A stretch of DNA of 11,216 bases from Gammaproteobacteria bacterium (GTDB lineage: Bacteria > Pseudomonadota > Gammaproteobacteria > SZUA-152). This document shows, piece by piece, positions 1 through 6,456 of this stretch. The position numbers and the translations under genes were made by a program. The stretch's first letter is position 1. Each line of letters starts with the position of its first letter. The stretch lies in NCBI GenBank assembly GCA_030599435.1, contig JAUVNZ010000030.1:1-11216 (forward strand), in the 5' to 3' direction. Under the pieces are notes generated by a model. It was not told where the DNA came from, searched no databases, and saw only the letters and a program-made list of their open reading frames with translations.

Positions 1-1
1 C

Positions 2-154
2 ATTAATCATGCTGACGATGTCTTCGATTTGCTCGGGGTCAACGATTCCGTTGGGCAAGTGATCATTGACCTCCCGATAGGTCAGGAAGCCTTGCTCTTT
101 TCCTTTTGCAATCAACAATTTCAATCGTGACTGTTGTTCTGCATTCATAGACAT
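2..154 (-). CDS. rpoD: RNA polymerase sigma-70 factor RpoD, N-terminal fragment
   Basis: This is the start of the housekeeping sigma factor, which directs core RNA polymerase to most promoters. Only 51 codons are visible; the rest lies beyond the left edge. The fragment reads MSMNAEQQSRLKLLIAKGKE and continues with the GFLTYREVNDHLP and QIEDIV segments of the RpoD N-terminal region 1.1, as in the Escherichia coli protein. Two in-frame ATGs are possible, at 154 and 148. I chose 154 because a GAGG sits about 13 nt upstream, closer than for the second. It is the last gene seen of the rpsU-yqeY-dnaG-rpoD operon and lies 108 bp after the dnaG stop. Identification is very safe; the exact start is less so. 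Confidence 0.95.
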   Translation of the reverse strand, partial: MSMNAEQQSRLKLLIAKGKEQGFLTYREVNDHLPNGIVDPEQIEDIVSMIN

Positions 155-198
155 GTGTTCGAATAATCCTCAAAAACCGGCACTAAAAATAGCCGCGT

Positions 199-204
199 AG
201 TATA
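199..204 (-). promoter_or_regulatory. Possible -10 box for an internal rpoD promoter
   Basis: On the minus strand the dnaG-rpoD spacer holds GGTATACT, a five-of-six match to the -10 consensus (TATACT), about 45 bp before the rpoD start. No good -35 hexamer is found 16-18 bp upstream. An extra promoter for rpoD is known in enterobacteria, although there it lies inside dnaG. This is a weak suggestion only. Confidence 0.25.
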
Positions 205-262
205 CCCGAGTTTAGGTGTGTATTGCGATGGTTTTAACGCAAGTTTGTAACAAAATTCGGGC

Positions 263-2041
263 TCAGCCTTCGGGCTCATCCCTGCTGGCAAGTGCTTGTT
301 GTAACTGCTGTTTTTCAATATCTGTCAAATCTCCAAGATGGGCTTTGGCAAGTAGACCATCCACTAACTGCTCTTGATGCAAAGATGCCAGTTTTGACAC
401 CACATCGCGGAATTCATCCTCTAAACCTTCATCCGGTATAACTATAGGCTGGGTTGCCAATTTAGCCAGGTGGCGGCCCGCCTCTTCTTCACGCCAATGT
501 TCCACAATGGCTCCACAGGAGATATGTGGGTTCTTACCAATAAATTCAACCAGTTGGCACAATAAAGGCATGCCAGGCAGGTCCAGATTTTCCAGTACCG
601 CATGCTGAAATACCGACTCATCCTCAAAATGTTTTACCAATTCTGGCTTATGCAGCAACAATCGGATGGCCTGCCTCACCGAGGAAGGCCCCTGCCCACG
701 ACCAGCGATGGATTTGGCTGGCCCAGCGCGTCGGGACGTGCTGGCGGAGCCTAATCCAGACAAGGCCGAAGCATCAATATGCGCGATCTCCGCCAAACGT
801 GTCGCCATCATGTGCTTAAAAACGCCATCTGGTAGTTTATTCAATAATGGCCGGGATTTTTCTACCAACCGTGCCCGTCCCTCTGTTGACGATATATCGA
901 CCGCTTCCGCCATCTCGCCAAAGAAATAATCAGAAAATGGCATTGCTGAAGCCACCCGTTCCCCAAAGGCTTCTTTGCCTTCTTTTCTCACCAGGCTATC
1001 CGGGTCCTCACCATCGGGCAGAAACATAAAATTAATCTGCCGACCCTCACTCAATACTGGCAAGGCATTTTCCAATGCTCGCCAGGCAGCCTGTCGGCCA
1101 GCCCGATCACCATCAAAACAAAACACCGCCTGAGGCACGATGCGAAACAGGCGTTCCAGATGATCTTTGGTGGTGGCCGTTCCCAGGGTGGCAACGGCAT
1201 TACGAACACCAAACTGCGCCAGCGAAACCACATCCATGTAACCTTCGACCACCAGAAGCCGCTCGAGTTTTCGCTCCGCCTTACGCGCCTGATACAGGCC
1301 ATAGAGTTCACGGCCTTTATGAAATATCGGGGTTTCTGACGAGTTAAGATACTTCGGGCTCTTAGCGTCACTGGCATCAAGCTGACGACCGCCAAAGGCG
1401 ATGACACGACCTCGCGTATCGCGAATAGGAAACATTATGCGATCACGAAAACGGTCATAAAACCCGCCACCATCCTTCTTGACCAGCATTCCGACCTGGA
1501 CCAGTTGTTCTGACGAAACTCCATCTTTTTCCATGGCGGTTTTCAGGTTGTCCCAACCCGCTGGTGCAAAACCCAGTTCAAACTGCGCAGCAATTTCCCC
1601 GCTAAGACCCCGGTTCTTAAGATAGTCCGTCGCTCGTGATGCTTCTGCATGTTGTCTCAACTGCTGAGTATAAAACCGGGTTACCTTTTCCATCACGTCA
1701 TAAAGCGCCTGGTATCCACGATCATCACCGCCTTTGCCTTTTTCGCGAGGCACTTCCATGCCCACTCCTGCGGCTAACTCTTCCACGGCTTCGACAAAGG
1801 CCATGTGCTCATAGTCCATCAAAAAACCCAGCGCCGAACCATGGGCGCCGCAACCAAAACAATGGTAGAACTGCTTGTCTGGACTGACTGTGAAAGAAGG
1901 GGTTTTTTCGTTATGAAAGGGGCAACAGGCCTGATATTCGTGACCGGTTTTTTTCAGCTGTACGCGACTATCGATAACATCCACGATGTCTGCACGGACT
2001 AATAATTCATCAATAAAGGAGGAAGGGATACGACCGGCCAT
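263..2041 (-). CDS. dnaG: DNA primase DnaG
   Basis: DnaG makes the short RNA primers used at the replication fork and acts with the DnaB helicase. The 592-residue protein is close to the usual length (581 in E. coli) and has all three domains. The N-terminal CHC2 zinc finger has C40, H43, C61 and C64 within ACCPFHNEKTPSF and HCFGCGAHG. The TOPRIM catalytic core has E266 in VVEGYMD and the acidic pair D310/D312 in FDGDRAG. A Ser/Ala/Gly-rich linker at about 430-455 leads to the C-terminal DnaB-binding region (about 455-592). The start MAGRIPSSFIDELL matches the family N-terminus, although there is only a poor ribosome-binding site before it, so translation may rely on coupling or context. It is the third gene of the rpsU-yqeY-dnaG-rpoD operon, 65 bp after yqeY. 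Confidence 0.98.
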   Translation of the reverse strand: MAGRIPSSFIDELLVRADIVDVIDSRVQLKKTGHEYQACCPFHNEKTPSFTVSPDKQFYHCFGCGAHGSALGFLMDYEHMAFVEAVEELAAGVGMEVPREKGKGGDDRGYQALYDVMEKVTRFYTQQLRQHAEASRATDYLKNRGLSGEIAAQFELGFAPAGWDNLKTAMEKDGVSSEQLVQVGMLVKKDGGGFYDRFRDRIMFPIRDTRGRVIAFGGRQLDASDAKSPKYLNSSETPIFHKGRELYGLYQARKAERKLERLLVVEGYMDVVSLAQFGVRNAVATLGTATTKDHLERLFRIVPQAVFCFDGDRAGRQAAWRALENALPVLSEGRQINFMFLPDGEDPDSLVRKEGKEAFGERVASAMPFSDYFFGEMAEAVDISSTEGRARLVEKSRPLLNKLPDGVFKHMMATRLAEIAHIDASALSGLGSASTSRRAGPAKSIAGRGQGPSSVRQAIRLLLHKPELVKHFEDESVFQHAVLENLDLPGMPLLCQLVEFIGKNPHISCGAIVEHWREEEAGRHLAKLATQPIVIPDEGLEDEFRDVVSKLASLHQEQLVDGLLAKAHLGDLTDIEKQQLQQALASRDEPEG

Positions 2042-2106
2042 GAGCTAACGATACAAGAGCGGCGTTAAAAGATACAAAGTTAAAATAAAAGCTAAAAGAT
2101 AAAAGG

Positions 2107-2562
2107 TTAGCCGCCCAGCAGTGCTTTGATTCGCTGACTCACCGCACCCATATCGGCGCGGCCCTGCACCTGAGGTTTGAGCAAACCCATCACCTGACCC
2201 ATTTCTTTCATGGAACTTGCACCGGAATCGGCGATGGCTTTGGTGATGAGTGCGTCGAGCTCGGCTTCACCAAGAGCGGCGGGCAGGTATTCCTGTAATA
2301 CGCCAATCTCATAATTTTCCTGCTCGGCCAGTTCCGGACGATTGGCATCCGTGTACTGTTGTGCAGAATCACGACGTTGTTTGACCATCTTATCGATTAC
2401 CGCCAGCACCTGGGTATCATCCAGCTCGATACGCTCGTCCACTTCGCGCTGTTTAATAGCGGCCAGCGCAAGACGAATCACGCCCAGACGTTGTTTGTCT
2501 TTGGCACGCATCGCGGTTTTCATGTCTTCGGTAAGTTGTTGCTTGAGGGCAGAATCAGCCAT
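2107..2562 (-). CDS. yqeY: GatB/YqeY domain protein
   Basis: The 151-residue protein matches the small stand-alone YqeY family, which resembles the tRNA-binding tail of the GatB amidotransferase subunit. Its cellular role is not firmly established; tRNA or aminoacylation-related binding is the usual guess. Family marks seen are the helical N-terminus with MKTAMRAKDKQRLGVIRLAL, the KQREVDER segment, the EYLPAALGEAELDALI segment, and the glycine-rich end with MGQVMGLLKPQVQGRADMG. The length is typical (about 147-150). The start ATG has an AGG 8 nt upstream. It sits between rpsU and dnaG, the arrangement I recall from Pseudomonas and relatives; E. coli lacks a gene here. The spacer to dnaG is 65 bp and very A/T-rich. 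Confidence 0.93.
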   Translation of the reverse strand: MADSALKQQLTEDMKTAMRAKDKQRLGVIRLALAAIKQREVDERIELDDTQVLAVIDKMVKQRRDSAQQYTDANRPELAEQENYEIGVLQEYLPAALGEAELDALITKAIADSGASSMKEMGQVMGLLKPQVQGRADMGAVSQRIKALLGG

Positions 2563-2592
2563 TGTGGAACCTGCTCGCAGTGGGGAAAACTT

Positions 2593-2619
2593 GCTAACGC
2601 CTCAGGCTGAGACGTTAGC
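2593..2619 (-). terminator. Hairpin attenuator between rpsU and yqeY
   Basis: The 7-bp arms GCTAACG (2593-2599) and CGTTAGC (2613-2619) pair perfectly. Inner CTCAG/CTGAG complementarity extends the stem after one mismatch, leaving a small loop. On the transcribed minus strand the hairpin is followed by AAG and then TTTT. The short U-run makes it a leaky terminator at best. The E. coli operon has a terminator just after rpsU that reduces read-through into dnaG, and this hairpin is at the equivalent place. The structure is visible; the function is inferred. Confidence 0.6.
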
Positions 2620-2636
2620 GAAAATCTTATTGATTA

Positions 2637-2852
2637 TTAGTAGAGACGTTTACGCCGAGTGATATCTCGAGACATTTTTTTCAATTGACGTTTAACAGCT
2701 GCTGCCATTTTGCGTTGACGAGCCTGGGTAGGTTTTTCATAGAATTCGCGGCGACGCACTTCAGTCAGCACACCGGCTTTTTCACAGGAACGCTTGAAGC
2801 GACGCAACGCTACGTCAAAGGGCTCGTTATCTCTTACTCGTACACTCGGCAT
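2637..2852 (-). CDS. rpsU: 30S ribosomal protein S21 (bS21)
   Basis: The 71-residue basic protein is a clear bS21, a small-subunit protein near the mRNA exit/anti-Shine-Dalgarno region that takes part in translation initiation. The [20 protein letters not shown] segment and the following [12 protein letters not shown] match the E. coli protein nearly residue for residue, and the C-terminal RRKRLY tail is typical. Length is exact for the family. The start ATG has AGAGG about 12 nt upstream. It is the first gene of the macromolecular-synthesis operon and is divergent from tsaD across 165 bp, as in E. coli. Confidence 0.99.
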   Translation of the reverse strand: MPSVRVRDNEPFDVALRRFKRSCEKAGVLTEVRRREFYEKPTQARQRKMAAAVKRQLKKMSRDITRRKRLY

Positions 2853-2875
2853 TAGTCTTTCAATCCTCTACATTC

Positions 2876-2894
2876 AGCAGTGTTACAATCTGCT
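2876..2894 (-). promoter_or_regulatory. Small stem-loop in the rpsU leader
   Basis: AGCAG and CTGCT form a 5-bp stem with a 9-nt loop just upstream of the AGAGG ribosome-binding site of rpsU. A second possible hairpin, TTCCC/GGGAA, lies further up the leader at 2932-2950. Such elements could influence S21 translation, but both stems are short and may be chance. Confidence 0.25.
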
Positions 2895-2957
2895 TCTGCT
2901 CTTAAAAATTAGTTATTTGAATCTTGATTATTTCCCCCTACACGAGGGAAGCGGCGA

Positions 2958-2986
2958 ATTTTAGTCATTTGAGCCCTAAATTGCAA
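2958..2986 (-). promoter_or_regulatory. Likely sigma-70 promoter of the rpsU operon
   Basis: On the minus strand a -35 TTGCAA (2986-2981) and a -10 TAAAAT (2963-2958, five of six consensus bases) are separated by an ideal 17 bp. Transcription would start near 2950, leaving a leader of about 100 nt before rpsU. I found no clear LexA box here (CTGT-N8-ACAG), unlike the E. coli operon. Confidence 0.5.
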
Positions 2987-3017
2987 AGTTTAAGGCCATT
3001 TTATAGGCAAAAAGACG

Positions 3018-4094
3018 GTGAAAAACAGAGTTTTAGGTATCGAGACCTCCTGCGACGAAACAGGGGTGGCGATTTATGACAGCGAGCAAGGACTTTTGGC
3101 CCATGCCTTATATAGTCAGGTGGGGTTACATGCTGACTATGGTGGCGTGGTGCCGGAACTGGCCTCAAGAGACCATGTACGCAAAACCTTGCCGCTAATA
3201 AAACAAACTCTGGCCGAAGCGAACTGTCAGCATAAAGACATCACCGCCGTAGCCTACACGGCCGGGCCCGGCCTGGTGGGTGCCCTGCTGGTAGGTGCCG
3301 CGATCGCACGCAGCCTGGCCTGGACCTGGAAGGTACCGGCAGTCGCAATCCACCATATGGAAGGGCATTTGCTAGCGCCGTTACTGGAAGACTCGCCACC
3401 AGAATTCCCCTTTGTGGCATTACTGGTGTCCGGCGGTCACTCCATGCTGGTGGCCGTGAAGGGTATTGGTCAGTATGAGGTTATTGGTGACACCCTGGAC
3501 GATGCCGCCGGTGAAGCCTTCGACAAAACGGCCAAGCTGCTTGGTCTCGATTATCCTGGTGGGCCGGCACTGGCCAAACTTGCCAAACAGGGCGACCCAA
3601 AGCGTTTTCATTTTCCGCGACCAATGACTAATCGACCGGGGCTGGATTTCAGCTTTAGTGGTTTAAAAACTTTTGCTGTGAATACGTTGGCTGAGAACTC
3701 TCATTCCAAATCCTCCCATTCCATAAACAAGGCTGACGATCAAACCCGTGCCGACATCGCTCGCGCTTTTGAAGATGCTGTCGTGGATACCATGGCGATC
3801 AAATGTAAACGCGCCATTGAACAAACTGGTTTTAAACGCCTGGTGATGGCCGGAGGTGTCAGCGCCAACGAATCGTTGCGGACACGGTTACAAAAACTTG
3901 CCAAGAAAGAAGGCTTTGAAGTTTTTTATCCTCGTCCAGAATTTTGCACCGATAATGGCGCCATGATCGCCTTTGCCGGATACCTGCGCTTACAAAATGG
4001 TTTACAAAACCATCTTGCGCAACAAGAACGACAGAATCATCAATTTAACGCCTATCCGCGCTGGTCAATTGATACGTTGGAAACTCCTGCCTGA
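3018..4094 (+). CDS. tsaD: tRNA N6-adenosine threonylcarbamoyltransferase TsaD
   Basis: TsaD moves the threonylcarbamoyl group onto A37 of ANN-decoding tRNAs (t6A), working with TsaB and TsaE on TsaC product. The 358-residue protein opens with [18 protein letters not shown], the ASKHA-fold phosphate loop. It has the metal-binding pair H113/H117 in HHMEGHL and the third metal ligand D312 in [28 protein letters not shown] and [11 protein letters not shown] are also family blocks. The GTG at 3018 is chosen because it gives the family N-terminus; an AGG lies about 11 nt upstream. It is about 20 residues longer than the E. coli protein: part is a Ser/His/Lys-rich insert near 226-240 that includes a 15-bp imperfect tandem duplication, and part is a longer tail. 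Divergent from rpsU. Confidence 0.98.
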   Translation: MKNRVLGIETSCDETGVAIYDSEQGLLAHALYSQVGLHADYGGVVPELASRDHVRKTLPLIKQTLAEANCQHKDITAVAYTAGPGLVGALLVGAAIARSLAWTWKVPAVAIHHMEGHLLAPLLEDSPPEFPFVALLVSGGHSMLVAVKGIGQYEVIGDTLDDAAGEAFDKTAKLLGLDYPGGPALAKLAKQGDPKRFHFPRPMTNRPGLDFSFSGLKTFAVNTLAENSHSKSSHSINKADDQTRADIARAFEDAVVDTMAIKCKRAIEQTGFKRLVMAGGVSANESLRTRLQKLAKKEGFEVFYPRPEFCTDNGAMIAFAGYLRLQNGLQNHLAQQERQNHQFNAYPRWSIDTLETPA

Positions 4095-4130
4095 ATTTTT
4101 GTTCTCAGGAATTTTTACGTCCAACAAATA

Positions 4131-4157
4131 AAAACGGGGACCAGCGGTCCCCGTTTT
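4131..4157. terminator. Bidirectional intrinsic terminator between tsaD and the HU-like gene
   Basis: AAAACGGGGACC and GGTCCCCGTTTT form a perfect 12-bp stem around an AGC loop. The stem base has four A on one side and four T on the other, so each strand gives a GC-rich hairpin ending in a U-run. It lies between two convergent genes (tsaD stop 4094, HU-like stop 4179), the expected place for a shared terminator. Confidence 0.93.
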
Positions 4158-4178
4158 AACTGCAAACAGATACGGCAA

Positions 4179-4547
4179 CTAGTTAGCCATGTCCTTCATC
4201 TTCTTCAATGCCAGAACTTTTACCACTGTACGAGCTGGTTTGGCTTTAAAGATAGTTTCTTCACCAGTAAACGGATTGATACCTGGACGTGCGCGAGTTG
4301 CAGGCTTACGCACCGTCTTAATCTTTAGCAATCCAGGCAGGGTAAATGTGCCTGCTGCGTTCTTTTTGATGTGTCCGTTGACAATCTCTGAGAGGGCATC
4401 AAACACTGAGCCTACTTCTTTTTTACTCAGCTCGGTTTCATCCGCAATAGCTGAATAAAGCGCTGTTTTGGTCATCGGGTCCTTAATTCCCTTAATACGT
4501 TTTACAGGTGCTGCCTTCTTTTTCGATTTTTTCTTCTTCGCTGCCAT
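4179..4547 (-). CDS. HU-family DNA-binding protein with lysine-rich N-terminal tail
   Basis: The 122-residue protein is a nucleoid-associated, DNA-bending HU/IHF-type protein. The HU fold begins at MTKTALYSAIADETELSKKEV (about 25-45) and runs through the beta-arm RARPGINPFTGEE, where P92 corresponds to the conserved arm-tip proline that wedges into DNA. Residues 1-24 are an added tail rich in Lys and Ala (MAAKKKKSKKKAAPVKR), absent from E. coli HU (90 residues) but familiar from long HU-like proteins of other proteobacteria. I place the start at the ATG at 4547, because GGGAGA sits 8 nt before it; an upstream in-frame TTG at 4562 would overlap that site. It is a single-gene unit, convergent with tsaD and divergent from nudE. 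Whether it is the main HU or a specialised paralogue cannot be told here. Confidence 0.92.
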   Translation of the reverse strand: MAAKKKKSKKKAAPVKRIKGIKDPMTKTALYSAIADETELSKKEVGSVFDALSEIVNGHIKKNAAGTFTLPGLLKIKTVRKPATRARPGINPFTGEETIFKAKPARTVVKVLALKKMKDMAN

Positions 4548-4699
4548 TCGGCATTCTCCCAAAGGTTGTAATTTAATGTGGAAACTTGTGATGGTATTTT
4601 TCTATTGCAACAGTATTCTTGACAATAGTTTTCGGTAATTCGTTTATCCGATCAATGACCGGGTACTAACAATAATCGAATTTAGAAAAATGACAATCG

Positions 4700-4737
4700 T
4701 TTTTTGCCTTTTTTTATAGTCTTTTTTATATTTTTTT
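4700..4737. other. Phased T-runs (likely curved DNA)
   Basis: Four T-runs of 6, 7, 6 and 7 bases lie at 4700-4705, 4709-4715, 4722-4727 and 4731-4737. Their centres are spaced 9.5, 12.5 and 9.5 bp apart, a mean of 10.5 bp, equal to the helical repeat. Such phasing is known to give intrinsic curvature. It overlaps the promoter candidate for the HU-like gene. Confidence 0.5.
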
Positions 4738-4740
4738 CAA
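4713..4740 (-). promoter_or_regulatory. Promoter candidate for the HU-like gene
   Basis: On the minus strand TTGAAA (4740-4735) and TATAAA (4718-4713), each five of six consensus bases, are 16 bp apart. This would leave a leader of about 160 nt before the ATG at 4547. The region is so A/T-rich that chance matches are likely, and a second weak pair using TTGTCA lies nearer the gene. Confidence 0.4.
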
Positions 4741-4859
4741 AATAGTGCTTAAACTAAATAAGTAAATTAATCCGTGCCAATATAGAGTGAACGCGTTAAC
4801 ATATAACATAATTTAATAAACATATTACGTGCCAACAGGATTATGGGGGTGATGCTGAC

Positions 4860-5444
4860 ATGAGCAACAAACCAGAGCCCTATGATTCTACTCGTAAAAA
4901 ACCCTCCGTCATCCACTCGGAACTGATTGCAAGCACACGGATATTTCGCGTGGAACAACGTGATCTGCAATTTTCTAATGGCACTGAAGTAAGCTATGAA
5001 CGTCTAGTGGGGTCAGGTAAAGGGGCTGTACTGATAGTCCCTATGCTGGATGACAATACCGTTTTGCTAATACGTGAGTATGCTGCCGGCGTGCATCGCT
5101 ACGAACTTGCTTTACCCAAGGGCAAAATAGAAGCCAATGAACCCTTGCTCGAAGCGGCTAACCGAGAGATCATGGAAGAAACAGGTTATGGGGCAAGAGA
5201 CCTTAACCACCTGACAAGCTTTACTGTAGCTCCCGGCTATCTAAGCCATGAAACACATATCGTACTGGCAGAAAATCTTTACGAACAAAAATGTGACGGT
5301 GATGAACCGGAAGATATGGAAGTCGTACCCTGGAAAATGGATCAATTATCGGAACTTTTTTTACTTGAGGAATGTACAGAAGCACGCAGTATAGCTGCCC
5401 TGTTTATGGTTCGTGAGCTCATAGCTCAACGTCTTCAGCAATAA
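4860..5444 (+). CDS. nudE: ADP-compound Nudix hydrolase NudE
   Basis: NudE cleaves the pyrophosphate of ADP-linked metabolites such as ADP-ribose, NADH and diadenosine polyphosphates, in the cytoplasm. The 194-residue protein has a perfect Nudix box at 88-110: G88, E94, then REIMEETGY with R102, E103, E106, E107 and G109. The flanking blocks (RIFRVEQRDLQFSNGTEVSYER, LIREYAAGVHRYELALPKG, APGYLSHETHIVLAENLY, EARSIAALFMVRE) align with E. coli NudE rather than with NudF or NudH. The start ATG has GGGGGTGA about 8-10 nt upstream. cysQ follows after 43 bp on the same strand, as I recall from Pseudomonas, so the two are probably co-transcribed. Exact substrate preference is inferred from similarity. 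Confidence 0.93.
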   Translation: MSNKPEPYDSTRKKPSVIHSELIASTRIFRVEQRDLQFSNGTEVSYERLVGSGKGAVLIVPMLDDNTVLLIREYAAGVHRYELALPKGKIEANEPLLEAANREIMEETGYGARDLNHLTSFTVAPGYLSHETHIVLAENLYEQKCDGDEPEDMEVVPWKMDQLSELFLLEECTEARSIAALFMVRELIAQRLQQ

Positions 5445-5487
5445 AGACGACAATAAATACCTTATCTAATCTGGATTTCAATTTATT

Positions 5488-6285
5488 ATGCCCTCCACAA
5501 ACAAATACACTCTTGAAGATATCATTCGGCTGTCGATATCGGCAGGGCATCGCATTATGGAGGTGTACAACACCGATTTCGATGTTGTAAAAAAATCGGA
5601 TAACTCACCTGTAACTGCAGCTGATATGGCAGCACACCACACCATTGTTGATGGATTAACTGAGTTAACACCGGATATTCCAGTACTTTCCGAAGAGTCT
5701 GCGAAAATACCTTTCGACGAACGCAGCCAATGGCAACGCTACTGGCTGGTAGACCCACTAGATGGAACTCGGGAATTTGTCAGCCGCAATGGGGAGTTCA
5801 CTGTAAATATTGCGCTTATCGATAATCATGAGTCCGTACTCGGTGTGGTTTATGCGCCTGTAACCGGCGAACTTTATTATGCTGAACGTGGGTCTGGCGC
5901 CTACAAAAAATTACCGGACAGCGAACCAACAAAAATCACCTCCAGAAAAAAAGAAGCTCAATGCACCATTATTGCCGGCAGTCGTTCACATCGTGGTGAC
6001 TCGCTTACCCGTTTTCTGCAAAACATTGGGGAGCATGAAGTTATCCCCATGGGCAGTTCTCTCAAATCCTGTCTGGTAGCTGAAGGTCGTGCCGATATTT
6101 ATCCGCGCCTGGGCCCAACTTCTGAATGGGACACTGCAGCGGCTCAATGTGTTGTGGAAGAAGCCGGTGGTTTGCTCACTACCACTGACATGAAACCGAT
6201 GCGTTATAACACCAAAGAATCCCTCCTTAATCCTCATTTTCTGGTTATTGGCGACACTGATTTTGACTGGGCTAGTTACCTGTAA
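5488..6285 (+). CDS. cysQ: 3'(2'),5'-bisphosphate nucleotidase CysQ
   Basis: CysQ removes the 3'-phosphate of PAP (and PAPS), the inhibitory by-product of sulfate assimilation and of phosphopantetheine transfer. The 265-residue protein has the lithium-sensitive phosphatase signature of the inositol-monophosphatase fold: E69/E70 in LSEES, the metal-binding DPLDGT at 89-94, and WDTAAAQCVVEEAGG with D215 near the C-terminal end. KKSDNSPVTAAD at 35-46 and GSRSHRGD are further CysQ-type blocks. The ATG at 5488 matches the family start; the only ribosome-binding candidate is a GGA about 12 nt upstream. Probably shares a transcript with nudE: both enzymes remove nucleotide by-products. Confidence 0.96.
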   Translation: MPSTNKYTLEDIIRLSISAGHRIMEVYNTDFDVVKKSDNSPVTAADMAAHHTIVDGLTELTPDIPVLSEESAKIPFDERSQWQRYWLVDPLDGTREFVSRNGEFTVNIALIDNHESVLGVVYAPVTGELYYAERGSGAYKKLPDSEPTKITSRKKEAQCTIIAGSRSHRGDSLTRFLQNIGEHEVIPMGSSLKSCLVAEGRADIYPRLGPTSEWDTAAAQCVVEEAGGLLTTTDMKPMRYNTKESLLNPHFLVIGDTDFDWASYL

Positions 6286-6456
6286 AGAGGCTGCTCCCCA
6301 CCTGATGAATTACCCCTGGGAACAATAATTTCCCTGAATTTATTGCTTTATTTGTGGTCTACCTCCTGTCGCACCTCTTTTGTTTGTGGCACCATATGCA
6401 AAATTTTTAACTATTAATTACATGCTTTTAACCATTCAGATTTAAAAGGACATTCC

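Larger units (their letters stand above)
4548..4859. other. AT-rich divergent spacer between the HU-like gene and nudE
   Basis: This 312-bp stretch has no gene I can support. It contains a promoter candidate for the HU-like gene, four T-runs on the plus strand at 4700-4737, two copies of TGACAAT-N-GTTTT (from 4620 and 4691), and two copies of CGTGCCAA (4773-4780 and 4828-4835) on the nudE side. I could not find a convincing -35/-10 pair for nudE; CATAAT at about 4806-4811 is a possible -10 without a good partner. Confidence 0.6.

Noticed and set aside
2981..3007. TTGCAA as a shared -35 box for a plus-strand tsaD promoter with TATAGG as -10.
   Set aside because: The spacer would be only 15 bp, the -10 is poor, and transcription would begin almost at the start codon.
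4090..4109. CCTGA/TCAGG hairpin followed by AATTTTT at the tsaD stop as a terminator.
   Set aside because: It has only a 5-bp stem and a 10-nt loop; the strong 12-bp hairpin at 4131-4157 explains termination better.
4619..4647. Perfect TTGACA on the plus strand as a nudE promoter.
   Set aside because: No acceptable -10 is found at 16-18 bp (GTTTAT or TTTATC only), and it would lie over 200 bp from the gene.
4563..4859. A possible small gene or non-coding RNA in the HU-nudE spacer.
   Set aside because: Open frames here lack ribosome-binding sites and recognisable products, and I see no structured RNA fold or known RNA motif.
4843..4863. A six-codon reading frame (ATG GGG GTG ATG CTG ACA TGA) overlapping the nudE start, like a leader peptide.
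   Set aside because: The AGGA before it is too close to the ATG, the peptide has no attenuation-type codon bias, and the G-run is better explained as the nudE ribosome-binding site.
6318..6334. GGGAA/TTCCC hairpin after cysQ as a terminator.
   Set aside because: It has a 5-bp stem and no uninterrupted T-run after it.
6387..6400. TGGCAC followed by GC, resembling a sigma-54 promoter before the FKBP gene.
   Set aside because: The GG and GC elements are 8 bp apart instead of the required 10, and the TTGC half is missing.
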